NCBI GenBank assembly: GCA_030427635.1
Contig: JAUIBA010000020.1
Location: 1-64,000, forward strand
DNA from: Bacteroidia bacterium
GTDB lineage: Bacteria > Bacteroidota > Bacteroidia > Chitinophagales > Chitinophagaceae
DNA length: 64,000 bases
Reading direction: 5' to 3'
Below are positions 43,730 to 53,479 of this stretch, piece after piece. The translations under genes were made by a program, and so were the position numbers. The first letter of the stretch is position 1. Each line of letters starts with the position of its first letter. Under the pieces are notes generated by a model, which did not search any database, had not been told where the DNA came from, and was given only the letters and a program-made list of their open reading frames with translations.

Positions 43730-45298
43730 TCAGAACAATGAAAGTACTATCTGACCCAAAGTTCTGGTCTGTCCGTCAGGACCAATAGCTTTAATATTCT
43801 CAATGAAGACCTTATCGCCCGGACGTGCCATCTGCTGCGCTTTTGCTATGTTAGCAACATCTGAAAAACGACAGCCTTTGGAATTGTCATCAGTGAATGG
43901 TCCGATAATGTCTTTACCTCTTGGCAACATACTGTAAGTAAAGGAAACAATTCTGAATGATGCTGCAAATTCGAAAGATTCAAGAACAGCGATTGGGGCT
44001 ATCTGAATACGGAATTTAGCAGCTTCCATGTTACCACCTGGGATACCACCGATTTTTACAACCGGGTCAGGTATACGCTTAACGCGCACTTCCATGCTAC
44101 CTACTTTCTTCAGGCTCTTATCCTGCGTACGTGCCATGATACCTACTTCTACCTTACCTGGCTTATCAACGCGGATATTGTAATGTCCTTTTACTGAGGA
44201 GTCACGGATTTTAGCCCCTGGGATATCAAGAGACACATCCTCTACAGAATAACCTGCAGCGGCAACCGTAACAGGGTTATCAACACCGATGTAGAACACG
44301 TTCATCTTATCGAGCTGCATAGAAGCACCAGTGCTACCTACCATGTATTCAAACTTCCAGTCACGAACAATTGGTTCACCTTCAGTTTTTAATGTTATCT
44401 GACCGCGAACAGTCTGCAGACCTGTACCTTTTGCTACAGTTTCCCAGGGAACAACACCGTTAGCAGCAGGTTTAGTGGTACCACCACCTGCCATTACTTT
44501 TACTTCTGGTCTGTTAGCCTTATTGAATGCAGCAAGCATGATTGCTGCTTCAATTTTCTGACCTTCCAGTGCGTATGTAGTAGTAGGAAGGGCTACAGCA
44601 CCAATGGTATCGAACTTGATATCTTTAAGGTGCGCCTCCTGAAACAGCTTATTGATAATAAGCTGCTGGCTGCTACGTACGTCGTTCTGGAATTTAGAGA
44701 AGAGGGCCAGAGATGCTACAGCAGGCATGTGTTCGAAGTTTTCGATATTCCAGTCTGCCTTAGGGTTATGGTCATTCTTCACTGCTGGTTTTACAGCCAA
44801 TGGCAGTGTTTTTGCCATTGCTGCCGTATCGGCAGGATTAACCTGCTGCAGGAAAAACTCACGCAACGCCTGTATTTTAGCCTTCAGGGTATCGCCACCT
44901 TTCTTTTCAACGAGGAGCAATGTAGTGGCATCAATGTTGTCCATTTTATCGGGCATTGTGCTATCTTCATGAGAATAACCACCCGCTTCCATAACTACTC
45001 TGCGTTTCCAGTCATTGAGGTATTTTACCATCTCATCGGCCTGCTTCACTACCTCATCAGCTTTCTCTCTGTATGGCCTTACCTTTTCGGCCTGACCAGG
45101 AGCATTTTCATTCTCCTTGATCATCTGATACACCTCATTCGTCTTCTGCTCTATCGACTGATTAGACCTGTCGATACTAACACTCAACGTCTTGAAGGCG
45201 TTAAGGATCTCGTTAGATACATTTAGGGCCAGCAGGGCTGTCAACACCAGATACATCAGGTTGATCATTAGCTGTCGCGGCTCTTTAGGTATAGACAT
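43730..45298 (-). CDS. gldM: Gliding motility/T9SS motor protein GldM
   Basis: 522 residues. The N-terminus MSIPKEPRQLMINLMYLVL runs into one membrane helix (about 10-30), a typical GldM start, followed by a helical segment and beta-rich periplasmic domains to the C-terminus. GldM (PorM) pairs with GldL in the inner membrane; together they form the proton-driven rotary motor that powers T9SS export and gliding, with the periplasmic part of GldM spanning towards the GldK/N ring. It lies 50 bp after gldL in the operon. Confidence 0.97.
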   Translation of the reverse strand: MSIPKEPRQLMINLMYLVLTALLALNVSNEILNAFKTLSVSIDRSNQSIEQKTNEVYQMIKENENAPGQAEKVRPYREKADEVVKQADEMVKYLNDWKRRVVMEAGGYSHEDSTMPDKMDNIDATTLLLVEKKGGDTLKAKIQALREFFLQQVNPADTAAMAKTLPLAVKPAVKNDHNPKADWNIENFEHMPAVASLALFSKFQNDVRSSQQLIINKLFQEAHLKDIKFDTIGAVALPTTTYALEGQKIEAAIMLAAFNKANRPEVKVMAGGGTTKPAANGVVPWETVAKGTGLQTVRGQITLKTEGEPIVRDWKFEYMVGSTGASMQLDKMNVFYIGVDNPVTVAAAGYSVEDVSLDIPGAKIRDSSVKGHYNIRVDKPGKVEVGIMARTQDKSLKKVGSMEVRVKRIPDPVVKIGGIPGGNMEAAKFRIQIAPIAVLESFEFAASFRIVSFTYSMLPRGKDIIGPFTDDNSKGCRFSDVANIAKAQQMARPGDKVFIENIKAIGPDGQTRTLGQIVLSLF

Positions 45299-45348
45299 TC
45301 TTTATCTTTTACTATTAGTTAGTAATATTTTGTTACAACCCAAATACA

Positions 45349-46158
45349 TTAACGACCCTGCATAGCAGACAGCATGTTGCCATATACCTGGTTAAGGGTA
45401 GTAAGGTTTTTAGCCAGCAGTGCAATCTGGTCTTTAGTATTTGCTGCATCTTTAGCGCTGGAAGCCATTGCATCAGAAGCAGTAACAAGGTTGCTGTAGA
45501 ATTTGTTCATAGCTTTCAGATGGTTGTTGGCATCTGTAAGTTCTACTTCATATATCTGATTGAGGCTACCCAGGTTCTTAGAGAGCACTTTTACCTGCTC
45601 GTGGAACTTCATTGTATCATCAGCAGCTACATTGAATGCACCCATTGTTTTAGTAGCACCTGCAAAAGTATCTTTCATTTTACCCAGTGCATCAGCAGCT
45701 TCGCGTGCGCTCTGAGAATAAGCACCTGTAGCAGATGTAACTTCTGTTATATCCTTCATCTGCTCTACTGTATTACCGAATTTCTGGAAGTTCTCGCCCA
45801 GACGCTTGATAACTATAGGATTGACCTGTGAGTCTTCCAGCATTTTATCAAGAGCTTTGGCAGGAGATTCTTTCTTTACAGCGTTAGCATTCTTTTCATG
45901 AGCTTCTACGTGAGGGTTCTTTGTGATATCCGGATAGAAACGCTCCCAGTAGTAGTCGGCGTGTGGAGGAAGGATACCGAGCAGGGCAAACAGAAACACT
46001 TCCACAGACATACCCGCAGTAAGCATGACACTACCACCGGGCCAGTGCTGGATTTTGAACAGGGCTCCCAAAAGAACCACCGAGGCACCCAGACCGATGA
46101 TCAGATTTTTAACGTACTTACCTCTGTCGGTTTCAAAGAATAAAGTAATTGATTTCAT
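45349..46158 (-). CDS. gldL: Gliding motility/T9SS motor protein GldL
   Basis: 269 residues. Two membrane helices lie at about 16-35 and 47-63 (LIIGLGASVVLLGALFKIQ and GMSVEVFLFALLGILPP). The first contains the family KIQHWPG element directly after it, and GldL's conserved membrane Glu is in SVEVFLF. A long cytoplasmic helical tail follows. With GldM it forms the inner-membrane, proton-driven motor of the T9SS. It sits 67 bp downstream of gldK and is followed by gldM. Confidence 0.97.
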   Translation of the reverse strand: MKSITLFFETDRGKYVKNLIIGLGASVVLLGALFKIQHWPGGSVMLTAGMSVEVFLFALLGILPPHADYYWERFYPDITKNPHVEAHEKNANAVKKESPAKALDKMLEDSQVNPIVIKRLGENFQKFGNTVEQMKDITEVTSATGAYSQSAREAADALGKMKDTFAGATKTMGAFNVAADDTMKFHEQVKVLSKNLGSLNQIYEVELTDANNHLKAMNKFYSNLVTASDAMASSAKDAANTKDQIALLAKNLTTLNQVYGNMLSAMQGR

Positions 46159-46225
46159 TTTATCCGGTTTTTTCTTGTCGTTTTTACTGTATGTATGTGT
46201 TAAATATGGGTATTTGTCCCTTTTC

Positions 46226-47491
46226 TTATCTCATAGGGCGCCTGTTGCTCAACGCAGGGTTAATCTGAGTATATACACAACGGAAACCAATGTATGCTTT
46301 TGCAGTGTCTTTATATTCATAATCGCGGGTGCTTACCTGCAGATAATATGATATATCGCGCCAGCTACCACCACGTACTACTTTACGCTTCATGTACATT
46401 GGGTCGCTTTCTTTTGAATTAAAGACTACGTTGGGGTTCATGTCAGCCATCTGATTGTAAGAACCACCGAAGTAAGCAGAATTTGTCCATTCTGAAACGT
46501 TACCCGCCATATTCTTCAGACCGTAATCATTGGCATTGTATTTGTCAACAGGTACAGTGTAGAGACCACCATCAGCAGCGTAGTTGCCACGCAGTGGTTT
46601 GAAGTTAGCCAGGTAACAGCCTTTTTTGTTGATGATGTAAGGACCACCCCATGGGTATGGAGACTGGTTACGACCACCACGTGCTGCCCACTCCCACTCC
46701 TGCTCTGATGGCAGACGGAATTTACCTTCAGTATACATGCGTGATTTTTCACGCTCTGTAACCCATGCATGTGTACGCCAGTGGCAGAATGCATTACACT
46801 GCTCCCAGTTAACACCTACAACAGGGTATCTGTTGAATCCGGGGAACCAGTAATACTGCATTGCAATAGGTTCGTTGTATGAGTAATTGAACTGACGCAC
46901 CCAAACTGTAGTATCCGGGTAAACACCAATGTTATTGTCATGAACAAACTTAGTGCGGGACTCATTCTGATGAGCAATAGAAGCAGCAACATCAAAAGTA
47001 GCATAATGATACTGAAGCCTTGACGCATCTATTTCTTTACGCCCCCAACCAGACTGCTCGGCAGGTATGTACATAGAAGCCAGCTGATCCTGAACTTCAG
47101 GGTCGCGCCAGTTAATACGCTTTCTATAGTCAATATGCTGAGATCCATCCGGCATATCCTTGAAATCGCCCAGTAGGAAGTGTGCGATAGAATCTCTTAC
47201 ATAGTTGGTGAACTGACGGTATTCGGCATTCGAAATCTCAGTAGCATCCATGTAGAAACCTGTTATCTGCACAGTATGTATCGTCGCATCGTTTCTGCCA
47301 CGGATATCCTCATCGCTTGCGCCCATTTTGTAGGAACCCGACGGAATATACATCATGCCGATAGGAAGCGGCGCTTTATAATTCATACGCGTCTGATCAC
47401 CTACTAGCTGGCCGTTAGAACCCGGGCTACCACAACTTGCAGCAAACGCTAGAAGCGCCAAAGCCGAGACCTTCAGGGAAGTTTTTTTCAT
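46226..47491 (-). CDS. gldK: Gliding motility/T9SS lipoprotein GldK
   Basis: 421 residues from the ATG at 47491; the frame continues upstream to 47623 but only this start gives the lipoprotein signal MKKTSLKVSALALLAFAASC, with Cys20 as lipidation site. The rest is a formylglycine-generating-enzyme/sulfatase-modifying (SUMF1-like) fold used structurally: YIPSGSYKMGASDED, FYMDATEISNAEYRQF, RLPSEQEWEWAARGG, NMAGNVSEW and VVRGGSWRD. GldK (PorK) forms the outer-membrane-associated ring with GldN. It is the first gene of gldKLMN. Confidence 0.96.
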   Translation of the reverse strand: MKKTSLKVSALALLAFAASCGSPGSNGQLVGDQTRMNYKAPLPIGMMYIPSGSYKMGASDEDIRGRNDATIHTVQITGFYMDATEISNAEYRQFTNYVRDSIAHFLLGDFKDMPDGSQHIDYRKRINWRDPEVQDQLASMYIPAEQSGWGRKEIDASRLQYHYATFDVAASIAHQNESRTKFVHDNNIGVYPDTTVWVRQFNYSYNEPIAMQYYWFPGFNRYPVVGVNWEQCNAFCHWRTHAWVTEREKSRMYTEGKFRLPSEQEWEWAARGGRNQSPYPWGGPYIINKKGCYLANFKPLRGNYAADGGLYTVPVDKYNANDYGLKNMAGNVSEWTNSAYFGGSYNQMADMNPNVVFNSKESDPMYMKRKVVRGGSWRDISYYLQVSTRDYEYKDTAKAYIGFRCVYTQINPALSNRRPMR

Positions 47492-47670
47492 ACTACAGTC
47501 TATTGTTTTTGCAATTATTGCACCTGATTTTTTACGTCTATTCACACCTTCTGCACAAAACCGATGCACAATATTCAAAGTTTTTTTGAGAATTACAAGT
47601 TTCAGCAAAAAAATGTTAGCCATTCAAACTCTCAGAATTTGAAACCACACTGTTCTTTTTTAACATTATT

Positions 47671-49692
47671 TTACCGGGTGATCAGGGAAAGTGCCTCAAG
47701 AACACTGCCTGCCGGGGGCAGACAAGCATCTTTAGAACAAACAAATATAGACAAATTATTACCATCGATACCTTTGTGTGAAACAGGTAGTTCGGATATT
47801 TCTTTTTGAAAAGTGACAATAAATGCCGCAGGAAGGTACTTCCGGTTTAAATCTGCTACGGCTTCTCCGGCCCCACCCCCGGAAACTATAACTGTCTGAT
47901 TACCAATATGCATACGCTGTGCAACAGTTGCCCACAGGGCAAATGAGTAGGGGTAACGTGATGCAGTACCGACATTCAACCGAACCATTTCTTCGGCCCG
48001 GCTTATCCAATCGGTGCGTTCCATACACATGCCGGCTGTTATCAGATTAGCCGCCATTACACTATTGGCCGATGGCGTAGCTCCGTCATATATGTCCACT
48101 TTGCGCACGGGTATCTTTCCTGCGGTAGCTGATGTGTAATAAAAAAGACCGTCCTCCATGCCAAATTCTTTTATAACGTGGTCTGTAAAGTCAGCTGCCT
48201 GAACAATAAGATCACCATCGCCGTTAGCTGCGGCAAGCTGCAGCATGGCCTGAATGAGATATGCGTAGTCATCGAGCATGGCCGGTATACGTGCCACACC
48301 GTCTTTCCATGTATGCATAAGACTTCCCTCATGCGTATAGGCCGATAGCATCCACCGCATATGCTCAGCTGCCTGAGCCAGGTAATCCGGCCGCCCCAGT
48401 ACGGTTCCTGCTTTTGATAATGCTGTACTCATGAGGGCATTCCATGATAAAAGACATTTATCGTCAGTAGCAGGGCGTATTCTCTTTTTTAATGCAGCAG
48501 TCAGCTCGGCTTTTGTCCTGTTTATTACAGTCTGTGCGGCCTCCTCTGAAATGCCATGAGCTGCCGCAACCTCTGAGAGCGGTACCGGTACATGTAATAT
48601 ATTACGCTCTTCCCAGTTACCTTCCTCTGACACACCAAAATAACGGGCCGCCAGGCCTGTAGTATCACTGACCACCTGCTGCCAGTCGGTCCATGTCCAT
48701 GTATAGTATTTACCCTCTACCCCTTCGCTATCGGCATCCAGCGCACACCAAAGTCCTCCGGACGCATCCCGCAACTCACGATTCACAAAGCCAATAGTTT
48801 CTTCTATTACCTCCCGGTAGCGCTCCCTGCCCGATACCTGCCATGCATCGCACAGCGACAACACCAGCAACGCATTATCGTACAGCATCTTTTCAAAATG
48901 CGGTATCAGCCAGTCACGGTCAGTAGCATAGCGTGCAAAGCCACCACCTACCTGGTCATATATACCTCCCTCTATCATTGCATCCAGACTCTTCAGTGCG
49001 TGGGCAAGCGAGGGCTCATGGCCTGTAAAATGATAATACTCCAGAAGAAACGTAATAGCCATAGTTCCCGGGAACTTGGGGGCATTGCCAAAGCCCCCCT
49101 TCTGAAGGTCGGCCTGTGCCAGCATATTTTCCGCTGCCTTAGTGATAGTAGCCGCATCCCAGGTAGCAGCGCCAGCCTGCATACTACGGGAAGATGCCTG
49201 CTGCAGATGGCTGAGCATCTGGCCTGCCTGTGCGGCTACCTCATCGTGCTGATGCTCCCATACCTCCTGCATACGCAGCAGTACCTGTGTCCATGATGGG
49301 CGGCTGTATGCAGGGCGTGGCGGGAAATATGTGCCTCCGTAATAAGGCAGCCTGTCTGGTGTAACAAACACATTGAGCGGCCAGCCGCCACTGCCCGATA
49401 TTGCCTGTACTGCATCCATGTACATATGGTCTACATCGGGATGCTCTTCCCTATCTACCTTAATGCAGATGAAATGCTCATTCATGATAGCAGCTGTGTG
49501 TACATCCTCAAAGCTCTCCCGCTCCATAACATGACACCAATGGCATGCTGCATAACCTATACTTACCAGCACCGGCTTGTTCTGCCGCCGGGCTTCATCA
49601 AAAGCCTCATCACCCCAGGGATACCAGTTAACAGGATTGTGTGCATGCTGCTGCAGATACAGGCTCTGCTCATTAATAAGTCTGTTTGCCAT
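47671..49692 (-). CDS. DUF255 thioredoxin-domain protein (YyaL/SSP411 family)
   Basis: 673 residues, full length for the family. The N-terminal DUF255/thioredoxin-like domain begins [19 protein letters not shown] and has the redox-type motif [13 protein letters not shown] with Cys50 and Cys53. The long remainder is an (alpha/alpha)6-barrel-like region as in glycoside hydrolases and epimerases ([18 protein letters not shown]). The biochemical role of this widespread family is not established; it is probably cytosolic, as no signal peptide is seen. A TACCTTTA element at 49697-49704, one base off TAnnTTTG, lies 4 bp before the ATG. The gene is followed by the gldKLMN operon on the same strand. 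Confidence 0.93.
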   Translation of the reverse strand: MANRLINEQSLYLQQHAHNPVNWYPWGDEAFDEARRQNKPVLVSIGYAACHWCHVMERESFEDVHTAAIMNEHFICIKVDREEHPDVDHMYMDAVQAISGSGGWPLNVFVTPDRLPYYGGTYFPPRPAYSRPSWTQVLLRMQEVWEHQHDEVAAQAGQMLSHLQQASSRSMQAGAATWDAATITKAAENMLAQADLQKGGFGNAPKFPGTMAITFLLEYYHFTGHEPSLAHALKSLDAMIEGGIYDQVGGGFARYATDRDWLIPHFEKMLYDNALLVLSLCDAWQVSGRERYREVIEETIGFVNRELRDASGGLWCALDADSEGVEGKYYTWTWTDWQQVVSDTTGLAARYFGVSEEGNWEERNILHVPVPLSEVAAAHGISEEAAQTVINRTKAELTAALKKRIRPATDDKCLLSWNALMSTALSKAGTVLGRPDYLAQAAEHMRWMLSAYTHEGSLMHTWKDGVARIPAMLDDYAYLIQAMLQLAAANGDGDLIVQAADFTDHVIKEFGMEDGLFYYTSATAGKIPVRKVDIYDGATPSANSVMAANLITAGMCMERTDWISRAEEMVRLNVGTASRYPYSFALWATVAQRMHIGNQTVIVSGGGAGEAVADLNRKYLPAAFIVTFQKEISELPVSHKGIDGNNLSIFVCSKDACLPPAGSVLEALSLITR

Positions 49693-49756
49693 GCTGTAAA
49701 GGTATTACAGTTAATGCCTTTACCAGCGGGGGCTACCACTATAACATAATGCAGCA

Positions 49757-50500
49757 TTAAGGGAGGGCGTTCCCCGGCCCATCGGCATACTCAGGCTCCG
49801 GCGGAGCTCCGGTATCGCCCTTCAGCCGCAGGAATACCCGTACACAGGTAAGCACATCGCCCATGCAGTATCTGCTGATGCGGTCCAGGTCATGCTCATT
49901 CCAGTATACGGTGCCTACCATACTGCCATCTATGTCTCCTTTGGGCGATGGTATACCCAGTACCGCAGCCAGCAGTGAAAGCGATGTGTAATTTTTCACG
50001 TCGCCAAACTTCCACAACTCCATCGTATCAATATGCGTTATTTCCCAGGGCTTGCGGCCCGACAGCATAAGACATGGCGGCAGCATGAGCCCGTTAATGA
50101 TATATCGCCGGCATATGAACGGTATGTCAAACTCTTTTATGTTGTGCCCGCAAAACCTTACATCGCCATGCAGTGCAGCCATTTTTGTAACAACTTTGTT
50201 AAACTCTTCCAGTAGTGCTTTCTCATCATCGCCGGAAATTGCCTTGAGCCGCAGCCTGCGCACACCATCGCTGGTGTAGATAGTGCCAAAAGCAATACAC
50301 ACAATCTTAGCAAACTCTGAATATATACCGGCCCTGTCAGTAAACACATTGGCGGGGTCGGGAGGGGTATCACCGGTATGCCTTATCAGGCGGGCTTTAC
50401 GTTCCCACTCCGCCTGCATTTCATCTGACAACATGCTGAACTCCGGCTGCACGGATACCGTCTCTATATCCACAAACAAAATATTAGCGTAACTTTCCAT
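49757..50500 (-). CDS. Predicted PolB-like 3'-5' exonuclease
   Basis: 247 residues. The three DEDD exonuclease motifs are visible: ExoI ILFVDIETVS (about 8-17), ExoII FCGHNIKEFDIPFICRR (about 116) and ExoIII YCMGDVLTCVRVFLRL near the C-terminus. This matches the predicted 3'-5' exonuclease family related to the proofreading domain of family B polymerases (DNA_pol_B_exo2). It stands alone without a polymerase domain, so a DNA repair or nucleic-acid trimming role is inferred, not shown. It is divergent from the coiled-coil protein gene. Confidence 0.9.
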   Translation of the reverse strand: MESYANILFVDIETVSVQPEFSMLSDEMQAEWERKARLIRHTGDTPPDPANVFTDRAGIYSEFAKIVCIAFGTIYTSDGVRRLRLKAISGDDEKALLEEFNKVVTKMAALHGDVRFCGHNIKEFDIPFICRRYIINGLMLPPCLMLSGRKPWEITHIDTMELWKFGDVKNYTSLSLLAAVLGIPSPKGDIDGSMVGTVYWNEHDLDRISRYCMGDVLTCVRVFLRLKGDTGAPPEPEYADGPGNALP

Positions 50501-50516
50501 TATTATAAAACAGCTT

Positions 50517-50524
50517 TATATTTG
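50517..50524 (+). promoter_or_regulatory. Bacteroidota -7 box of the coiled-coil protein gene
   Basis: TATATTTG followed by CA matches TAnnTTTG. It lies 48 bp before the ATG at 50573, so this gene would have a normal short leader. Confidence 0.55.
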
Positions 50525-50572
50525 CATTGCAATCCTGAATCTACTTCTTACTAACCTTTTCAATTCAATTAT

Positions 50573-51523
50573 ATGAGCCAAGTTAATCAAATCAATCCAC
50601 AGGAGCCGCTCAAAAACAATACGCCGCAAAAAAACAATTCCATCATTTACTGGGTAGTAATACTGATACTACTGGCGGGCTGTATATATCTGTTCATGAG
50701 CAAAAATCAGATGGCTCAGCAGAATGCTACAGAGATGCAGCAGAAGAAACAAAGTTTTGACTCGCTGAGCACAGAGCAGGCCTCACTGAAAGCAGACTTT
50801 GATGCTGCATCGGTAAGAATAGACCAGCTGGTATCTGAAAACACACGCCTTGACAGCGCACTACAAAACAGCAAGGATGAAATGTCAAAGCTGCAGGGCA
50901 AAATACGCTCTATACTGAATAAGAGAAATGCTACACAAAGCGAACTGGCACAGGCTAAAGAAATGATAGCCAACCTGAACGACAAATCGAAAGAATATGA
51001 AGCACGAATAGCTGAACTGGAAAAGCAGAATGCTATCCTTACCGGCGAAAACAAGGTGCTGACTCATGAGCGCGACTCTACCGTAACTGAGAACATTGCT
51101 ATCAAACAGCTGGCATCAGTACTGCACGCATCCAACATAAGACTGGAAGCTAAAAAGCTTAAGAAAAACGGTAAGGAAAAAGAAACATCAAGAGCCAGAA
51201 AAGCCGATGTACTACGTGTAACATTTGACATAGATGAAAACAGAATTGCGGAAAGCGGTACCAAGCTGCTGCACCTGCGCATTATAGCGCCTGATGGCTC
51301 TACGCTGAACAGCGCTGCAAATGGCTCCGGTATGATTACAACTGCAAAAGGAGACCACCTTTCCTACACACTGTCCAAGAGCATTTCACTGACCCAGAAT
51401 CAGAAAGTAGCCGGCCTTACTGCCGACTGGAACCAGAACGGAGATTATGCCAAAGGCGTGTATAAAATAGAGATATACCACGATGGGTATAACATAGGTG
51501 GCGGTGAAGTAACTCTTAAATAA
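50573..51523 (+). CDS. Membrane protein with long coiled coil and C-terminal beta domain, function unknown
   Basis: 316 residues. One membrane helix lies at about 24-42 (IIYWVVILILLAGCIYLFM). A helical, Gln/Glu/Lys-rich coiled coil follows to about 180 (AQQNATEMQQKKQSFDSL, ARIAELEKQN), and then a beta-rich domain of about 110 residues with VTFDIDENRIAESGTKLLH and ending YKIEIYHDGYNIGGGEVTLK. Topology would place the coiled coil and beta domain on one side, probably the periplasm. I recognise no named family. It is monocistronic with a strong terminator, and lies upstream of the response regulator pair. Confidence 0.85.
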   Translation: MSQVNQINPQEPLKNNTPQKNNSIIYWVVILILLAGCIYLFMSKNQMAQQNATEMQQKKQSFDSLSTEQASLKADFDAASVRIDQLVSENTRLDSALQNSKDEMSKLQGKIRSILNKRNATQSELAQAKEMIANLNDKSKEYEARIAELEKQNAILTGENKVLTHERDSTVTENIAIKQLASVLHASNIRLEAKKLKKNGKEKETSRARKADVLRVTFDIDENRIAESGTKLLHLRIIAPDGSTLNSAANGSGMITTAKGDHLSYTLSKSISLTQNQKVAGLTADWNQNGDYAKGVYKIEIYHDGYNIGGGEVTLK

Positions 51524-51543
51524 GACGGTACACAATGAACCTG

Positions 51544-51579
51544 AAAAAGCAGTTGTGACGATACCACAACTGCTTTTTT
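51544..51579 (+). terminator. Rho-independent terminator after the coiled-coil protein gene
   Basis: AAAAAGCAGTTGTG and CACAACTGCTTTTT form a perfect 14-bp stem with a 7-nt loop, and the arm continues into six T residues. It lies 20 bp after the stop codon. Confidence 0.93.
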
Positions 51580-51680
51580 GTGTGTTAAAAGGCCTGGTAG
51601 TAGTTAACAATTTTATAATGTAGTATCTTTTTTTGTTCAGCCATGGTGTTCTAATATTGCACCAGCATTAGCGAAGAAAC

Positions 51681-52367
51681 ATGGAAGTTTTTCCCGGAAA
51701 AATACTGGTTGTAGACGACGAGCCTGATATTGTAGAGTTCATTACATACAACCTGAAGAGCAAAGGATATCTCATAGCATCTGCACGGGACGGTGTAGAA
51801 GCGGTACGGAAGGCAAGAGAGTTCAGACCCAATCTGATACTGCTGGATGTGATGATGCCGAACAAAGATGGTATTGAAACCATCAAAGAACTCAGAAACC
51901 TCCCTGAGTTTGATGACACAGCAATAATATTCCTTACTGCGCTCAACGATATGAAGTATGAGATAGAGGGATTGAAAATAGGCGCAGATGACTATATTAC
52001 CAAGCCGATAAAGCCAGAACTACTGGTAACGCGTATTGGCTCTGCGCTTCGCAGATTCCGCAAAGATGAGCTTCAGGATCAGAAGCAGACCTTCGGAGAC
52101 CTGGAGATAAACAAGACCAAATTTACAGTAGTATACAAAGGCGAAGACATAACACTGGCCAAGAAAGAGTTTGAACTGCTTTCTCTGCTGGCATCCAAGC
52201 CCGGTCGTGTTTTCCTGCGTAACGAAATACTGCAGCGTGTATGGGGTACCGATGTAATAGTAGGAGACCGCACCATAGACGTGCATATCAGAAAAATACG
52301 CCAGAAGGTAGGTATAGACCTCATAACTACCGTAAAAGGTGTAGGCTACAAATTTGATATGCAATAG
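51681..52367 (+). CDS. OmpR/PhoB-type response regulator
   Basis: 228 residues. Receiver domain 1-120: acidic pocket VDDEPD, phospho-acceptor Asp56 in LILLDVMMPNKDG, Thr in IIFLTALND, and Lys in DDYITKPIKPELL. A winged-helix DNA-binding domain (about 130-228) has ITLAKKEFELLSLL, RNEILQRVWG and the GDRTIDVHIRKIRQKVG tail. It would be phosphorylated by the histidine kinase encoded 54 bp downstream and act as a transcription regulator. The pair resembles RprY/RprX or PhoB/PhoR of other bacteria, but its target genes are unknown. A TAATATTG element (51652-51659), one base off the Bacteroidota -7 box, precedes it. Confidence 0.95.
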   Translation: MEVFPGKILVVDDEPDIVEFITYNLKSKGYLIASARDGVEAVRKAREFRPNLILLDVMMPNKDGIETIKELRNLPEFDDTAIIFLTALNDMKYEIEGLKIGADDYITKPIKPELLVTRIGSALRRFRKDELQDQKQTFGDLEINKTKFTVVYKGEDITLAKKEFELLSLLASKPGRVFLRNEILQRVWGTDVIVGDRTIDVHIRKIRQKVGIDLITTVKGVGYKFDMQ

Positions 52368-52421
52368 CACATCCTGTAGCAGGTTTTGACCATAGAGTTC
52401 ACTTTTCTGTAACTTAGTAGC

Positions 52422-53477
52422 ATGTCCCTGCTCAGCTCCAAAAACCTCACACCGGGGTTATTATCGTCCATAACAGCACTTGTAATGGCCGCAGCCAATG
52501 CGCTGATGATTTTATTCATCAGTGATGTATGGTATGTGCCGCTATTGGTGTTTGCCGGCACATTTCTGGTTATCTACTTTCTGTACTACTACACACTACA
52601 GCGCTTCATATACCGAAAGATAAAGCTGATATACAAGTTCATCTATCAGACAAAGGCTACAAAGCGGGAGGAGTATTTCTATGCCAATGTACTACCTCAG
52701 AAATCCATAGAAGAAGTAAGTGAGGATGTGCAACGGTGGGCTACACAGAGAAAGGATGAAATAGAGTTGCTGAAAGCGAACGAACAGTTCAGGAAGGAGT
52801 TTCTTATGAATCTGGCACATGAGCTGCGTACCCCTATCTTCTCTATACAGGGCTACATAGACACCCTGCTGGGTGGTGCGCTCAATGACCCTGCGGTAAA
52901 CATGAAGTTCCTTTCCAACGCATCAAAAAGTACAGACAGACTGGTGCGCCTGGTAGATGACCTGGATGAGATATCAAAGCTGGAATCGGGCAGGATACCC
53001 CTGGTGCAGGAAAACTTCAATATACAGGAACTGATAAAGGAGGTGTATGAAGAGCTGGCATTTAAGTCGAAGGCTAAGAACACCCCATTGCAGCTGAAGA
53101 AGGGTACTGAAAGACCACTGTTTGTATATGCCGATAAGCAAAAGATAAAACAGGTACTAGTAAACCTTGTAGACAACGCTATCAAGTATGGTAGTGATGG
53201 CGGGACGGTGATAACAGGCTGCTATGAGGTAGACGGCAAACGTGTATATATAGAAGTATCGGACGATGGCCCGGGCATTGCAGAGGAGCATATGCCCCGC
53301 ATCTTTGAGCGCTTTTACCGGGCCGACCGCAGCCGTGCCAGAGCAATAGGTGGTACCGGATTGGGGCTGGCAATAGTAAAACACATAATAGAGGCGCACG
53401 GCCATACTGTTACTGCGCGCAGTAAGCCCGGAGTAGGCTCATCATTCGGCTTTACGCTGGACCGTGCTGCTGCATAG
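52422..53477 (+). CDS. Sensor histidine kinase
   Basis: 351 residues. Two membrane helices near the N-terminus (about 17-35 and 40-60) leave almost no periplasmic loop, so a membrane or cytosolic stimulus is likely. The H-box FLMNLAHELRTP puts the phospho-acceptor at His133. The ATPase part has NLVDNAIKYG (N box), VSDDGPGIAEEHMPRIFERF (G1/F boxes) and GGTGLGLAIVKHII (G2 box). It works with the response regulator directly upstream (54 bp). Its stop codon is 2 bp from the stop of the converging glycosyltransferase gene. The TAACTTAG at 52410-52417 is one base off a -7 box and might give extra kinase transcripts. Confidence 0.95.
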   Translation: MSLLSSKNLTPGLLSSITALVMAAANALMILFISDVWYVPLLVFAGTFLVIYFLYYYTLQRFIYRKIKLIYKFIYQTKATKREEYFYANVLPQKSIEEVSEDVQRWATQRKDEIELLKANEQFRKEFLMNLAHELRTPIFSIQGYIDTLLGGALNDPAVNMKFLSNASKSTDRLVRLVDDLDEISKLESGRIPLVQENFNIQELIKEVYEELAFKSKAKNTPLQLKKGTERPLFVYADKQKIKQVLVNLVDNAIKYGSDGGTVITGCYEVDGKRVYIEVSDDGPGIAEEHMPRIFERFYRADRSRARAIGGTGLGLAIVKHIIEAHGHTVTARSKPGVGSSFGFTLDRAAA

Positions 53478-53479
53478 CG

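Noticed and set aside
44630-45226. Plus-strand open frame of 198 codons opposite gldM
   Set aside because: Shadow of the gldM coding frame; Leu/Ile/Arg-rich translation without any motif, and no promoter.
47492-47623. 44-codon N-terminal extension of gldK
   Set aside because: The internal ATG at 47491 gives a classical lipoprotein signal peptide, which the extension would destroy.
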